Shown here: one piece after another, positions 12,401-25,900 of the stretch | Layout of the letters: each line of letters starts with the position of its first letter | Position numbering within the stretch: position 1 is the first letter of the stretch | Source of the DNA: Coffea arabica | Taxonomy: Eukaryota > Streptophyta > Magnoliopsida > Gentianales > Rubiaceae | Direction: 5' to 3' | Assembly: GCF_036785885.1 (NCBI RefSeq) | Contig: NC_092317.1 | Span: forward strand, 1,800,501-1,864,500 | Length of the DNA stretch: 64,000 nt | Program-made: the position numbers and the translations under genes | The notes under the pieces: generated by a model | The model's input: the letters and a program-made list of their open reading frames with translations, nothing else | Databases searched by the model: none | What the model was told of the DNA's origin: nothing

Positions 12401-14056
12401 TTCTGGAGCCTTGATTATCTCATCGGCAGTCCCCATCATCATTAATCTTTGGCCCTAGACCAAAAACAAGCAGAAAAACATTAATCAGGTGAACCATCAC
12501 TAAGGCTCAGGAAAAGAGGGTAAAAAGTAAACCAATAAGCTACTTTTACCTCCTTTACTCCTACTTTTGGCCAATCTGCGTCATCCTAGATTATCACCAA
12601 ACAGGAAAAGAAAAAAAAAAATTAGCGCAATAGGGTAAGCTAAACGAATCACAAAACCATGTGCATCACTTTCTTTTTTGTTTAGGACAAAAATAATTTT
12701 CTTATGTATCTCTCTATTTTAGTTTCAAATCTTATAAGATACAATCAAGTGGTGCATTCATAATCGGTTCACTTCCATTCTACAAATCTATTTCATTACC
12801 TTCAGTAAACCACCTTTTACCATAATCTTTTGCCTTTCAGGTGGTACTCCAGTTAGGTCATACAATTGGCATTTGAAGACATACGGGGACTGAGTGGTGT
12901 CGATTTCCACAGCAGGAAATACTTTCTTCTGCCACTTTACACTTACTGCAAAAATTATGCAACCATAAGTAACAAACAAAACTTCAATTAAGAAGATTGT
13001 TTACTTGGTGCATGAGCATCAATTTCCTTGCAATAAATGACAATGTAATGTTTGGCCCTTTAAATAATTATCACTTGCATATAAGTGTACCAATGATACA
13101 AAACACAGAGATTTTCCTGAGACCAAGCTTCCTTCAGGAAACCATTTGCCACTAGCTCCCTTTTCCCTTTTCTCAAGGCATCTTCCATAACTCAAAAGGT
13201 GCCAAAACACTAATCAAGTCACCTGATTGAAATCATTTTGGCAAATATGTCTTCTTAAATTCATTGCTTTTATTCATATCATCCTTTTGGACCAATCTAA
13301 GTATATTAGCAGTGTGGGGTAAGATAATGCTCAATTGAACTTGTAACCCAAGGTTTTTTTTTTTTAATGACTACAAAATTCTTCAATCATGTATCAAACT
13401 GTAACATTGGCTTTCGTATGCCCTTAGACCAAGCTACCTCTTACATTTCTTACTCCGGCTCTCACATAAAAAACACAGCTGAGGACACTAAACTCAACCA
13501 GTGCAAAGTAACTTAAACAGTTCTGTTACCCATTCAAACCTTATGCAGCCATTGGATTTGTTACATGTGAATTTAAACAGAGGTTACATCAAGCAACCGA
13601 GTTGCACTGACCTAAAATTTTCCCTAAGCATCATAAGGAAGACTAATCCTATAAGTTATAATCGGTAGCTTACCCTGTAATCCAAAATGAAAAACCTCGT
13701 ATTAAACTAATTAAGCAGTTAAGTAGTGAAAATCGTAAGTTCCAAGCTGTATAATCAATGGCTCACCATTAAAACTAATTCTGCTATAAAAAGTGAGGTA
13801 AAGATGATAAAGATGCGCAGAGCCGCAGAGCATCCCAGATAGCCGAGGCGGCAGTCACGGCGAAGATGTTTAATTTGATTCTCTCAATCAAAACCCATGG
13901 AATCGAAATATAAGCTCAAAAAATAGCCTCATATACTTTTTATTAGCCAAAAAAAAAAAAAGGAAATCCATCATGTTCAAATCCGCTCTTAGTTGAGAGG
14001 GAGAAATTGATAGGATAAACAACGAGGAGAAGATTCTGACCTGTCAACGTCGACAT
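6449..14056 (-). CDS. UBP6-like: Ubiquitin carboxyl-terminal hydrolase, UBP6/UBP7 (USP14-type)
   Basis: Exons in transcription order: 14056-14041, 12945-12800, 12585-12550, 12454-12347, 12179-12079, 11968-11842, 10689-10630, 10377-10310, 10081-10031, 9270-9162, 8235-8147, 7986-7917, 7803-7723, 7586-7494, 7366-7318, 6841-6734, 6658-6584, 6504-6449. They encode 480 residues, the usual family length. Family role: a cysteine protease that docks on the 26S proteasome through its ubiquitin-like domain and removes ubiquitin from substrates. Residues 1 to about 75 are that domain (VSVKWQKK, QLYDLTGVPPERQKIMVKGG). The Cys box is 'GLFNLGNTCYMNST' with nucleophile C115. The His box is 'GRSADSGHYVAW' with H428, and 'GDWHMAY' supplies the Asp near 464. 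'MQQDAEECW' is also present. Exon 5 starts after CG instead of AG (see findings); every other junction is GT-AG. UBP6 and UBP7 cannot be told apart here. Confidence 0.95.
9454..9480. repeat. Possible lone MITE terminus inside a UBP6-like intron
   Basis: 'cttactccctctgttttttt' resembles one Stowaway terminus. No matching inverted end was found within about 1 kb, so this may be a decayed copy or chance. Confidence 0.2.
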
Positions 14057-15250
14057 CGGAGCTTAGGATTTTGGCTTTGATTGGATTCCTGTGTTCTTCC
14101 ACGCTGTCGGGTAATCGGGTTTGGGTTTACTTGCAGGGGGAGTGCAAGAGCGGAGAGAACTGGTTGTGTCGTGTGCACACAGAAAGTGTAGCACAAGAAG
14201 GTTTAGGTTGTGTTTGGATTGCATTTTCCGTCATTTTTCATGAAAAAATTACTGTAGCGATTTGATATATGTGAGGGAAAAATGTGATAGGGAAATGTGA
14301 TCACGAAAAACGACAATATTTTCCGACGGGAACAAGCAATCCAAGCAAGGCTTTAGTTAATCGGCATGTACTGCAACATACGACATCGTTTCAGCATCTG
14401 GGGTTATAAAATTGAAACTAAGGCGGCGTTTGGTTCGCATGTTAGAATTAAATTCGGATTCGGAATCGTTCGTCAAGCCCACCCTCAAGTAGTAGGTTTG
14501 GCTTTTCAAATGAGTTTTCCTTTCCACTTTTTATTATCTCCATTTAACTAGTTTTTTACATTTCTTGAAGAGTTTATTGTTCAGATTTTTTCTTTCTTTG
14601 GTTGTTGTGTTAGTATATCATAAGGCATACATTGCTTTCTTTTTTTCTTAATGACAACAAAAATGGAAATTGTATTGGTTGCAACTAGTGCAAGTAGAAT
14701 CCTTTTTAACTAAATATGTTACCAACATGGATTTTAACTACTTAGAATGTTTCATTTGGGATGTGGTATTGTTGGTGTATTAACCATGACCTAGGGGGAA
14801 CACCTTTTATAAATATGCTTGTTTGATTGGCTGGTATAAGCATATCTTTTAGATTTAATAATTGATTTTAATTTTTCCGTTGTTAGATTTAGGATTTAGA
14901 ATCTTTGATCTGACAAACAACAGATAGTTGGAGATAGAAAATGTGCGGGGAAGGGTAAAAGGTAAAAAAATAAAAATAAACAAAATCGATTCCAATACTT
15001 ATAAGTTCAAATGACATAGAAATAACATAACTATAGAAAATTAATAAGCAAACATATAGTGATACTATATTTTTCCCCCTTTAGATTATGTTAGCTCTAT
15101 CTTGACATGCGTATAAGATAATTTTGCAAATACAATAAATTACTTTTTGTTAATTATACTGTAATCATTTTTCAACTGCGTATGTGTTGGTCTATCTATT
15201 GTTTTGGCTTACATGAGACTTGCCAAGGAAAGACTAGTCTATGACAAAAA
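14057..15250. other. Upstream region between the UBP6-like gene and the tandem array
   Basis: Starts with the UBP6-like leader and promoter. It holds a MITE at 14209-14350 and the start of a second 'GGCGTTTGGTTCG' type element near 14423. From about 14550 it is AT-rich with no gene seen. Confidence 0.45.
14209..14350. mobile_element. Short MITE 'TGTTTGGATTGC' family near the UBP6-like promoter
   Basis: The left end 'tgtgtttggattgcattttc' is imperfectly inverted at the right end 'caagcaatccaagcaagg'. The interior has 'actgtagcgatttgatatat' and 'gtgagggaaaaatgtgatag', resembling the repeats at 292-445 and 2830-2985. About 140 bp. It lies 153 bp upstream of the ATG, so it may overlap the promoter. 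Confidence 0.6.
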
Positions 15251-16257
15251 GTGCATGCTGGTCATTACCAAAAAAAAAAAAAAAAACGGCTAGCAATTAA
15301 GAAAATTAGGAAGCACAAAACATTTATGAAATTAGTTGGAATGTAGAAAAACCTCCTATGCATGCTATGTACTTGAAAAGAAAAGGAAATCATATCTATA
15401 TATTTTTACTATCTTTATTTTCGTCGCATCATAAATCAATCTAAAATAGTAATGGAGCGCGAACATCAAGTAACTACACATGAATATCATGTCAAATTAA
15501 AAGGTGCATGCTAGTCATTACAAAAAAAAAAACTAGCAATTAAGAAAATCAGAAAGCAATGAACATTTATGAAATTAGTTGAAATGTAGAAAAACCTCCT
15601 ATGCATACTATGTATTAAAAAAAGGGAGATCATATCTAAATATTTTTACTATCTTTATTTTTATTGCGTCATAAGTCAATCTAAAATAATAATAGAGCTT
15701 GAATATCAAGTGACTATGCATGAATATCATGTCAATCTAAAAAAGTGCATGCTAATCATTACCAAAAAAAAAATACTAGCAATTAAGAAAATTAGGAAGC
15801 ACAAAACATTTATATATTTAGTTGGAATGTAGAAAAGCCTCATTTGCGTACTAAGTATTCAGAAAATGGAGATCATATCTATGTATTTGTACTATTTTTA
15901 TTTTCATTGCATCATAAGTCAATGTGGAATAGTAACGGGGTATGAATATCAAGTAACTGCACATGAATAACACGTCGATCTAAAAAGCGCATACCAATCA
16001 TTACAAAACACAAAAAAAAAAACCCCTGCAATAAAGAAAATGAGGAAGCACAAAACATTTATGATGAAATTAGTTGGAACATAGAAAAGCCTCCTATATG
16101 TACTATGTACTATTAGAAAAAAGGGAGATCGTATCTATATAATTTTACTATCTTTATTTTCATTGCATCATAAATCAATCTAAAATAGTAATGGAATAAT
16201 AATGGAGCATAAATATTAAGTAACTACGCATGAATATCATGTCGATCTAAAAATCAA
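15251..16257. repeat. Tandem array: four copies of a roughly 245-bp unit
   Basis: Units begin at 15251, 15504, 15745 and 15987 with 'gtgcatgctggtcattacc' or variants. Each carries an A-run, 'gcaattaagaaaatta', 'acatttatgaaattagttgg', 'atgtagaaaaacctcctat', 'tttttactatctttatttt' and 'catgaatatcatgtc' in the same order. Lengths are about 253, 241, 242 and 271 bp. Divergence is moderate, by point changes and A-run length. No ORF. Confidence 0.9.
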
Positions 16258-16936
16258 ATAAATGCAATTTCCAACTTCTATACTTCTTCTTTTTTAATCT
16301 ATGCAACTTCCAAGTTATATACACTCTTTTTTAATCTATGAAAAAAGTATTGGAATTTCACAAAACTTACCTCTGTTATTTCGATGTATTCCTCCTCAAA
16401 ATTTCCACAAGAGATTAGCATGTAAACCAGTAAATGTCCTGGCCAGGAACCTTGAAGGTCAATGTTCAATAATCCAAAAGCGCTCCCACCAAACTCGAAT
16501 ACTCGCTCACAGAAGACGACGAGTTCTCCAGAGCAGATTGGCTTACAACTTGCGTATTTCGGTTTACTTTCATCATGTTGTTTGAAAACGGGCATGTGAA
16601 CATTAAAATATGGTTGATTTCTTCATAAACCCGATTTGTTTCCCAGTATGGATATATTAGTAACAATTTAATCGGTAAACACACTAAGTACTTACTTCAT
16701 TAGTAATTTAGTAGGCGACGGCTAAAAATTATAGGGAAGGCAGGGATAATTAGAGGGAGAAAGCAAAGAAAACCAAAAAGAATTAAACGAAAATTTTTTT
16801 ACATCGGCTACCCCTCCCTCCACCGCCATGTTCAATTCACTCGCTCCAATTTGTCTCGTCCTTAATTAAATTTAAGTTAATTGCAGCTGAGAAATAATCT
16901 CCATCACCCAGAAGACTAAATTCGAACCCAAGAATA
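16258..16936. other. Region upstream of the ELL-like gene
   Basis: Frames of 94-98 codons exist on both strands at 16299-16684, overlapping each other, with no domain I recognise. Real coding there is not supported. The part from about 16700 should be ELL promoter and leader. Confidence 0.4.
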
Positions 16937-19900
16937 ATGTATGGGGGCTCCGGAAAGCTCGGCCGAGGCGGCGGAGGTGGCCGAGGCGGTGGCGCCGGGG
17001 CCAAGCGTAATATTCACTCCACTTTCCATCCCCCACCTCTTCACCGCCCACCCTCCGCAGCTGCCCCAGGTGGGCGGCTCTCCATGGGCGGCGCGGGAGC
17101 TGGAGCTGGCCCCCGCAACCGGACTGCTTCTGCCTCGGCCGGAGCTGCTGCTGGTGCTGCCTCGTCGTCGTCTGCGTCTGCGTCTGCGGAGGAGTCGTTC
17201 AGCCTTGTCACTGGGAACCCTTTGAATTTCGCTATGATTATTCGGCTGGCGCCGGACTTAGTTGAGGAGATCAAGCGAGTGGAATCTCAAGGGAGTGTGG
17301 CACGGATCAAATTTGATGCCAATGCTAATAATCCTGCGGGAAATGTGAGTTCCATCATTCAATTCTGGTGCTTTTCGTGCTGGGGTGTCAGCTTTATCAT
17401 TAGTATTGCTTTATGTTTGCTCTGTATAGTTATTTTTTGAGGGAAATTTGATGGCTTTTAGGTGTTTGGGATTGCGTTATGGGTCTTACTTTGCTGCATT
17501 TTCATTTTTAAGTTAATGTATGCTTTTTCTGGTGTCTTTGAGAGCAAGGGTTTTACTGGCTTTATATGGTCTGCATTTTGACTTCATGTAAATATGAAAT
17601 CTGCTGGGTCGACCTGAGCGTTAAGTTCCCTGCTGGGAGGTGTTTTTTGTTTTTGTTTTTTTTTGGGGGGGTGGGGGGCCGGGGGGGGGGGGGGGGGGGG
17701 GGGAAGAGCACATTACCTATATTCCCATTTCATCAACCAAAAGATATATGAAGCTGTGGAGATAATTGATTATCGTAAGCATTACTTGAAGTTAGTGATG
17801 CCTTTTAACTCTTTAATTGCCTTTTCTGTTTTAATGGATTATACTTCAAGGGAGGATTGTCGTTCCTGTGAAATCCATAATTTTTGGAAGGATAAGAGAA
17901 AGTCAAAATTAAAGAATGCGTGTAGTCTTTGATTGCAAATGTCGTGTTTTTAGATTCATTGGATACATATTTAGTTGGAGATGGTAAAGCTTGATGGGAG
18001 GGGGTAGAAATGAATGGTGAAGAAAAGGAAGAAGATGGTGGAATGAAACTGGGTCATGAAATTTTAGTTTTGTCAATGTTCTCAAGAGGTATCTCCTTTG
18101 GCTGGTTGTATGCTGAGCAAGATGGAAAATAACTTCACAAGATACTCAAGTTAGATTCCAATTGCATAATTAACTTTCAGGACAGACAAAACAATGACGT
18201 TAGAATGTTCAAATTGATGAGTATTACCGTAAATAGGGATGATACTTCCCACACAAAAAACCACTCTGTCATCTACATGGAATTACGTTGTAATAAGTTA
18301 ATGTAAAATGAGAAGATTACCTTCGGTAGAAACACTGTAGCATCATATTGCTTATAACTAGGGTTCTCGTTTAAGAGCAAGAGGAGTATGTCACATACAG
18401 ATGCAGAGGCTGAATGTGTTGCCATAAAGTGGGTGAAGACCATTGCTGGAGCAAAATTTAAGTTGTGCATGATTTTATGAGTTAGATTCCAGAATGGAAT
18501 CACCAATTCTTACAATGACAATTAGTGTGTTCAGTGTATTCCATGCATTTGGGATAAGTGCATTTTATCGTTGCATCATTTCTAGCAAAAGCATGAAACC
18601 TTTCAGCCATTTCAATATTCTAGACATCACATTCAGTATGCATGTGGTAACACATTGCAAAAGTTACTCAACTTAAGCAGCCTTTCGGTTATTCAGAATG
18701 AGAGTGTCAAAAGCAAGATGAAAATAAAAAACGCTAAAAATGATATAGGAGAATGATGTTAAGCTTCTGATAAAAATAAAAAATGAAAAAAGGAATTGGA
18801 GAATTTATGAAAAAGAAAGAAGGGGAGGGAGATATTATACCAATTCCTTTTTTCATAAATTCTCCAATTTCTTTTTTCATAAAGGGAGATATTGTATAAT
18901 AGCATGCATGCTCATTGTCAATAAGGTTATAAAGCTTTTATTAAGAGAATTCCATGAGCTTGAGCGACGCTGGCGCAATGACATGGTCTTGGGTCTTTCC
19001 TTTTTTACGCTTGAATTAGAGTAAGACACTAATATACCATATGCAGCTCAAATGAGACATACAATTCAGTAATTGCACCTTAATGTTGGGTGCCTGTGCA
19101 ATAGGCGTTGGGTCCTATACATGATTCAAAAGAAATGAGACGCTTTTTCTTTGCTCTAGTAGCATTCCTTGCTTTTGTCTCCAATTAAAAGATATAAGGA
19201 GTGGAAATGCTTGGGGCCTAAGACCTTCCTGAAATTGAAGAAGAGATTAAAGATTGAGATTTATGTAGACTACCTAAATGAAATGCTTTCCATGGGCTAT
19301 CTCTATCTTTTATGTTCTCCAATTAACTGTTTCTCTTCATTTATATTTGTTGATTCATGACAATCTGGGAAGTCCTTTCTTATGTGGGAACAGTGTGATT
19401 GGACAAAATGGTTTCGACTTAGTAAACTTCTGAGCTTTCCACGTTTAACTATTTCTCTTGCCAGTAAATGTGACTTGATCTCAATGACTCAGATGATCAT
19501 TGCAGCAGGCAAGCGTGAATTTGTCCAGTAAAGTAATAAAAATAATGCGTGGTCTATCATTTTCTCCTGTTGTGCATGATTTTGGGTCCATTGGCACTAT
19601 GACATACATTAGAAGCTCAAGCATTCAGTGCGGCACAGTTGATTCTTCTTCTTCTTTTTATTTTTCCCCTTCTTTTTCAATAGTGCTCCTTACTGTGCAC
19701 TTGGATGCTAAGTTGCATTCTTCAAGGCACACCAAAAATTTCTATTTATGCTTTTCTCGTCTATTTGCCTAAGAATAAAATTTGGCTGACAACTGTAAGG
19801 TCGTGCATATAAATCTGCAATCAGAATACAATTAGGCCAACAAATGTGAAGTCCTGCATATAGATCTGCAATCATTAATTGATTCAAATATGCAAAGTAA

Positions 19901-22900
19901 TTATTTCTTGTCCTACCTCTAACCAAATTGTAACTGATCAAGCAGGTCATAATGGCCTTTTCATTTCTGAAATATTGTCGTTTATCAATCTACCTCTGCA
20001 ACAGCATATGTGACCAAATTTGTGATTATGATATTTCCATTTCCAAAAGTTGTATTTATTATTTGCCCACTTCTCAATCAATCTAGTGGTACTGGTCTTT
20101 CCATATAAGAAAATTGTCTTTTGACTTGTCCTTTGTTTTTCTTATTTACGAGTCATATCAGCATAAGAGTATGTTGGATGTGCCATAAAAATTGATTTTG
20201 CATATTGTTTCGACTCGTATCCATTGTTGATTGGAGTAGTCCTTTTCCTCCATAGGTTATAAATGTGGGTGGTAAGGACTTCAGATTTACATGGTCGCGA
20301 GAGACAGGAGAACTTTGTGACATATACGAGGAGCGCCAAAGTGGTGAAGATGGTAATGGCTTACTTGTAGAATCAGGGGGTGCTTGGCGAAAGCTTAATG
20401 TGCAGCGGGTTTTGGATGAATCAACTAAAAATCATGTTAAAAAGCTTTCAGAGGAAGCCGAACGGAAACTTAAATCGCGCAAGTATGTTGTTTTTGTGTT
20501 TGAAGAATTTGTTTACATAGCGTATGTGATCTTTTTTATTAATGTTTTCTCTTCTCCTCCTTTCTGTTATTTTGTGATGGCAGAGCAATTGTTCTAGACC
20601 ATGGAAATCCTTCTATGAAAAGTCAAATGAAGGCACTAGCTGCTGCTGAGAGTACGTATTCTGTTCATGCTTTATGCTATACCTGTAAGACCATTGGTCT
20701 TGAAAATGTAAGACCATTGGTTTTGAAAAATCCACTGTAGGATAAAATTGGGGTGTGCTATCCTTTTGGCCTATCTACTGTTAAAATTTTTATAAAGTAT
20801 GTACCCATACATATATTGTTTGCCTTCGTTGCCATTGACATTAGCTGCCTTGAAGATTTGGACTGTGTGAGGTAATAGCATTCTTGAGTCTGTGTTTGTG
20901 ACTGAAGGATCTTTCACATTTGTTGCTATGAAATGTTGACATGCTTTGTGTACTGCTTGAAGAAAAATGAAAAAATAGTAGCTAATCATTCAGCATTTCC
21001 TTGCCTTCCAGTTTCTGGCAAGTATAACTACTTGAAGTTGTTCATTTTCTCGTTCAAATCAGTACTTCTAAAATAACAGGCAGGGGCAATTGGTTATCTC
21101 ATTAAAATGTGAAAGCCAGATCTAAACTGTGCACAAGGCCGCCCGAAACTGCATTTTGGATGGGAGGAGATAGGTGTTGCACATCATTGTTTCTATGATG
21201 TTTGAGGCTGTTTTATTTGTTAATGGAGCAATTTTATTGATGCTTGCTTTGTCTGATAAAATCTTCAAAGATACATTTGTTTCATTTTGGACTTTGTTTA
21301 ATTTTGCTTTCCTTTTAAAGTAAATGAGAATTAGTATCCTATTATTCCAGTATCTATTGGAAGCTTAGGAACAAGTGGAAGCTGAAGATACAGAGAAACT
21401 ATGCCATTGTGCTTGTGCCTGTTTTACTCTGTACATTATACAACAAGGTTTTAGGAGAAAAGCAATGAAATTTACAGCATTTTGTGTGAGATACATGTAA
21501 AGGAACATGGTGGAAGTATCCATATTGCAAGCGCATAATTAAAAAAAATGAACATGTGAATAGCATGTTTTCTGATATAATTTTTTTTTTCAATTGTAGA
21601 GGTTCATGTTTATTTGGTTCCCAATGCAGTATTGGAGTTATGTACATTTAGAAGTCCAATAAAGAATGTTGACTTTGATACCTTTTGTATTATTAGCTTT
21701 GCTGGAGAAAAGGGTAATTGTCCAGTGAACTCGATAAAATCTCGAAGGTCATGTGGATTTACGAAGTTATCATTTTAATCAATACGGCCAAAGCAACTTC
21801 TTACATCTGTGTTCACATTTTATAACATTGGAATCAAGGAGCAATCCAACCCAGATCCAGGATTCTGTATTTAATTTTGGAAATGTAAATTTGGGACTGG
21901 CCTTGGGGAAAGGGATTTTATCTCAAGGTGGAAGTTTTCAACTGTTTTCTTTACCACAAAAACTGCCTTTGGTGTTGGGATTTATTTTAGAATGTGCTCA
22001 TGAAGTGGGCCCAAAAGAAGGATGTTCTGTTCATTTCAGCAATGTTGTTTTAAATGTGGATCCTATCCTTTGTTACGTATGTGAATTTATGACACGTACA
22101 CAAATATTTTCATCGTTCCTTCCAGGTAATCCTTGGAGAACAAAAGGAGCTCCTTTCAAGAAGCGGAATGCTGAGCCACCTCCAGGTAATTGGAAGATTG
22201 AAATCCATAACTTCATCTGTTAATTTGCTTTCTTTAGTATGAGTTTTTGTAATCGTGCAAAGCACTAAGGCAACCTAGGCTGTCATCAGATTCATTATAA
22301 AGATTATTTTGCATTCTTTTCATTTTCTGCTCTGCTATATTGATCTTCCATTTATTGCTATAGGAGGGCCCCCAAAATCTGTTCATAAATCTGGTTTGAC
22401 TACAACACCACCTTTAAAGAGCAGGCGCCCAGCTTCACCTCCATCCTCTCCACCTGAGCAATCAGGTGCTCCAGGATCTCCATTTGGAAGTGGCAATATT
22501 ACGAAGGGACATGGAAATGTTGAAGATTTCGGGTCTCTTCAAGCAACGAGTAGAACTGTTAGCTCTGACAATGATGCTACTGGCAAGGTGATTACTAGTG
22601 CTGGCAGGGGGAAACCAGCGCAGAAGGGAATAAAAGGGGCTCAACCCTCTGATCTGCGTAGTATGCTGATTTCTCTTCTTAGGGAAAGTCCTTCAAAGGG
22701 AATGAGCCTTAAGGTAATCTGCAAATCAGCTTCACTTGTGTTGTCTGGTTTCAGTAATGCTTTCCTTTTCCTTTTGATATTGAATCTAGGTAATTCATTC
22801 AAGTTATCCTTTACAATTTACTTCACTGTTGTAAGCCTATCTGCAGTAGAAACAGCTTATTTTACTGGATGCTGTAGATGATGTACTGTTTTGATTTGTA

Positions 22901-25900
22901 TGATTACTTATGATTCATTAGGCCTTAGAGAAAGCCATTGGAGATACAATTCCAAATTCAGTGAGACAGATTGAGCCCATTCTGAAAAAAGTAAGTTGTT
23001 GAAAATCCTGATAAGATTATAGATGAGATTAAGGCAGATCCCTTATTGTTGTTTATATTTCACCAGATTGCCACATTTCAAGATTCAGGCAGATATTTCT
23101 TAAAACCAGGAGTTGAAATAGAAGGCTTCAAGAAAGCTTCATCTGGTAATCAAAGGTACCTGCTAAATTTGTTATATCTTTTTTCTCTTGAATTTATAAA
23201 TCTCTCTTATTCCTATGTAGAATGCATGTATTACAAGACCAGCAAATGTACTATTCAAAATCAGAACTCAGCCAATTTATTCTCACCCATCAAGGATATT
23301 TAGGAGAAAATTATAACCAACATTTTAGAACTAGGGAGTTGTACTTTTTGTGACTAAACCTTGAAATAAGGCCTAAGCACCTTCATAAGCCATTTTTTCC
23401 CTCTTTTGCCCTGTATTCTTTGGAAGGATTTTCTTTATAATTGAAATTGTGCTTAAGCAATTATCTTCTATTTTCTCTAAGCACACAATTGTTTCAGAAA
23501 ATGTCTGTTGATAACTATTTGGAACTTGTATGCTACATTAGATGTATGGAAATATTATAAGTTCAATTCTCAAGAGACTAACAAGAACGTTAAACGTTAC
23601 CAAGACTATTTCAGAAAACGTTAAACCATGACAAGTATTTGCTGTATAAATTTGTTTTTTCTAGACTACTGATATAAGACTTCTAGTATTTTTCTTGGGG
23701 AAAGATTATGGTTACAAAGGGTTAAATAGGAGAAGGCCTTTCAATTTGAAGTGGTCAGGAATTGGTTGAATTGTTTATCAAAGGCAAGACTTTTTCGTCT
23801 TCATAAACCTTCAAAGGATTCATTTGTCCTTTAATGTACTAATATTAGAAGAGTGAAGTATATCTGTGGTTGACCGCTAAGTTTGTGTTTGATAGGTATA
23901 AGTTTACCTCTAAAAGAAATAATGTGTAACAACGTGAATGATACTCTATGCTTTGGTCTATAATGCACACCACTAAGAACGGGTGCACTTCTTATTTATG
24001 GCTCTTCAGTGCACTTCAAGCTTGGGAGCTTATGTACAAGTATGATTGTGACCTTTATTCATATTGGTAACCTCCCAATAATATATATGAATCCTTGTCC
24101 TGGCTCAACATTTCTTTCCTTCCCCAACCCCCAAACCAATTCCTTGCCGCCACATGCATTGATCATAGGCCTGTATTATTAAATAAAAAAAAGGAAAGCA
24201 TGAATTTGTTTGCTAGCATTTCTGTAACTATTTATTGATAGAATATTTTCAAATCAGCCTTGAATGTGAATTTGATACTGCTACTCTCTGCTTATCTCAT
24301 GCCACTGTGATAACTCTTCGTCAACTGATGTTTCAAGTCCCAGTTTAATGGCTAGTAAGGTCATGCTATCTTGGAATGCTTCCTAATTTCAGAATTCTTC
24401 TCAATTTGTATGGTGCATATATCTCTAGAATTAGAAATGCTTTCACAGTTCTTACCTCCTGTTGCATTTCCTCTTCAGTTCCCCTGAAGATAGTTACCAT
24501 CAATCACCTGCCCAAGATGACCGACAAGCTGCTCCAGACACAAGCTTTCCCTTGAGATCTGATGCCAATGAAATGGATGAACAGGCTGAATTGGATTTTA
24601 AGAATGAAGCAGCACATATATCACAAGAAAAAGGTGTATTACATCATTCATATCTTTTTGGGGACAAAAAAGTCTCTGATAATAGTGAAGGGCCTATAGG
24701 TAGCTCCAGTGATAGTGGAAGTGATAGTGATAGTGAAAGTGACAGCAGTGATAGTGGAAGTGACAGTAGTAGGAGCCGAAGTAGAAGCCCAGCGGGAAGT
24801 GGGACGGGAAGTAGCAGTGACAGTGAAAGTGATGCCTCTACCAACAGCAAGGAGGCATCCGATGAGGATGTGGACATCATGACAAGTGACGATGACAAAC
24901 AGGCAAAGTATAAATTGCAAGCTTCTGGGCTTGTGTCTTCTAGATCCCCACTTCTGTGGAGGACTTCAGATGTTGAGCCTGATCATATGGGCAGTGATGA
25001 GAAGCAAGATGGTCATGTTTCTGATGTAATCGAGATAGAGAAAGATATGCCTGACAATCAACCTGCTGTGGGTATGGCTGCTGCTAGCATTTCAGTTCCT
25101 AATAAAGAAGGTCAAAAACCGGTTGAGCAGACCACACCTTCCTTGTACAATCATCATGAGGATCAAGAAAGAGAAGACCATATGGTGAAGATACATAAAG
25201 AAACAGGTAATATGTCCAGAGACAGATTTAACCATGGGCAGTCTGATAGTTCTGAGAAGGCATCCAGGGGTAAATACAAGAGGGTTTCAGATGAAAAGGA
25301 TGTTGAAAATAAGCCTGACCGCAGTAAGAGATTTAAGCCTGGGAACTCACATCAAACAAAAGTCTCTCCATCTAGGACCACTGCCTTTGAGAACAGTTAT
25401 CAAAATTCATCTCCTGATAGGTCTTTTGAAGAACTTCATAAGGGGCACAATAATCAGATGGCTGACAAAATTAAGAGAGATACTAATAGTGGCTTTGGAT
25501 CACAAAAAAGCCACATTCATACAAGTTTAGGGAAATCGACTTCAGATTCTGTACAGCCGATTCAAAGATCTGCTGATTCCAGTGCACGTGCAAAACCTTC
25601 TGCTTCAGTAGAGAGGCCGGGTAAACATTCCGAGCACTTAGGCCGCAGCATTAAGCACCCTGAGAGATTGCATCCAATGACTGAAGGTGTTCCAGTTCAG
25701 AAAGATAAACCTAACAGGGAAATGCAAGACAACTATGGTTCTATTAGTTATAAGGGACCAGGTAAAGTCTCCAAGGAAGATTTGGGAGAAAAGTATACAG
25801 CTACTTTTGACTCCCGCCATAGAAAACATGAAGCATCTGGAAGTGTGAAGGATTTTGGATCAATTTTGAACTCCAATCCGGGGTATCCTCTGAAGGATGA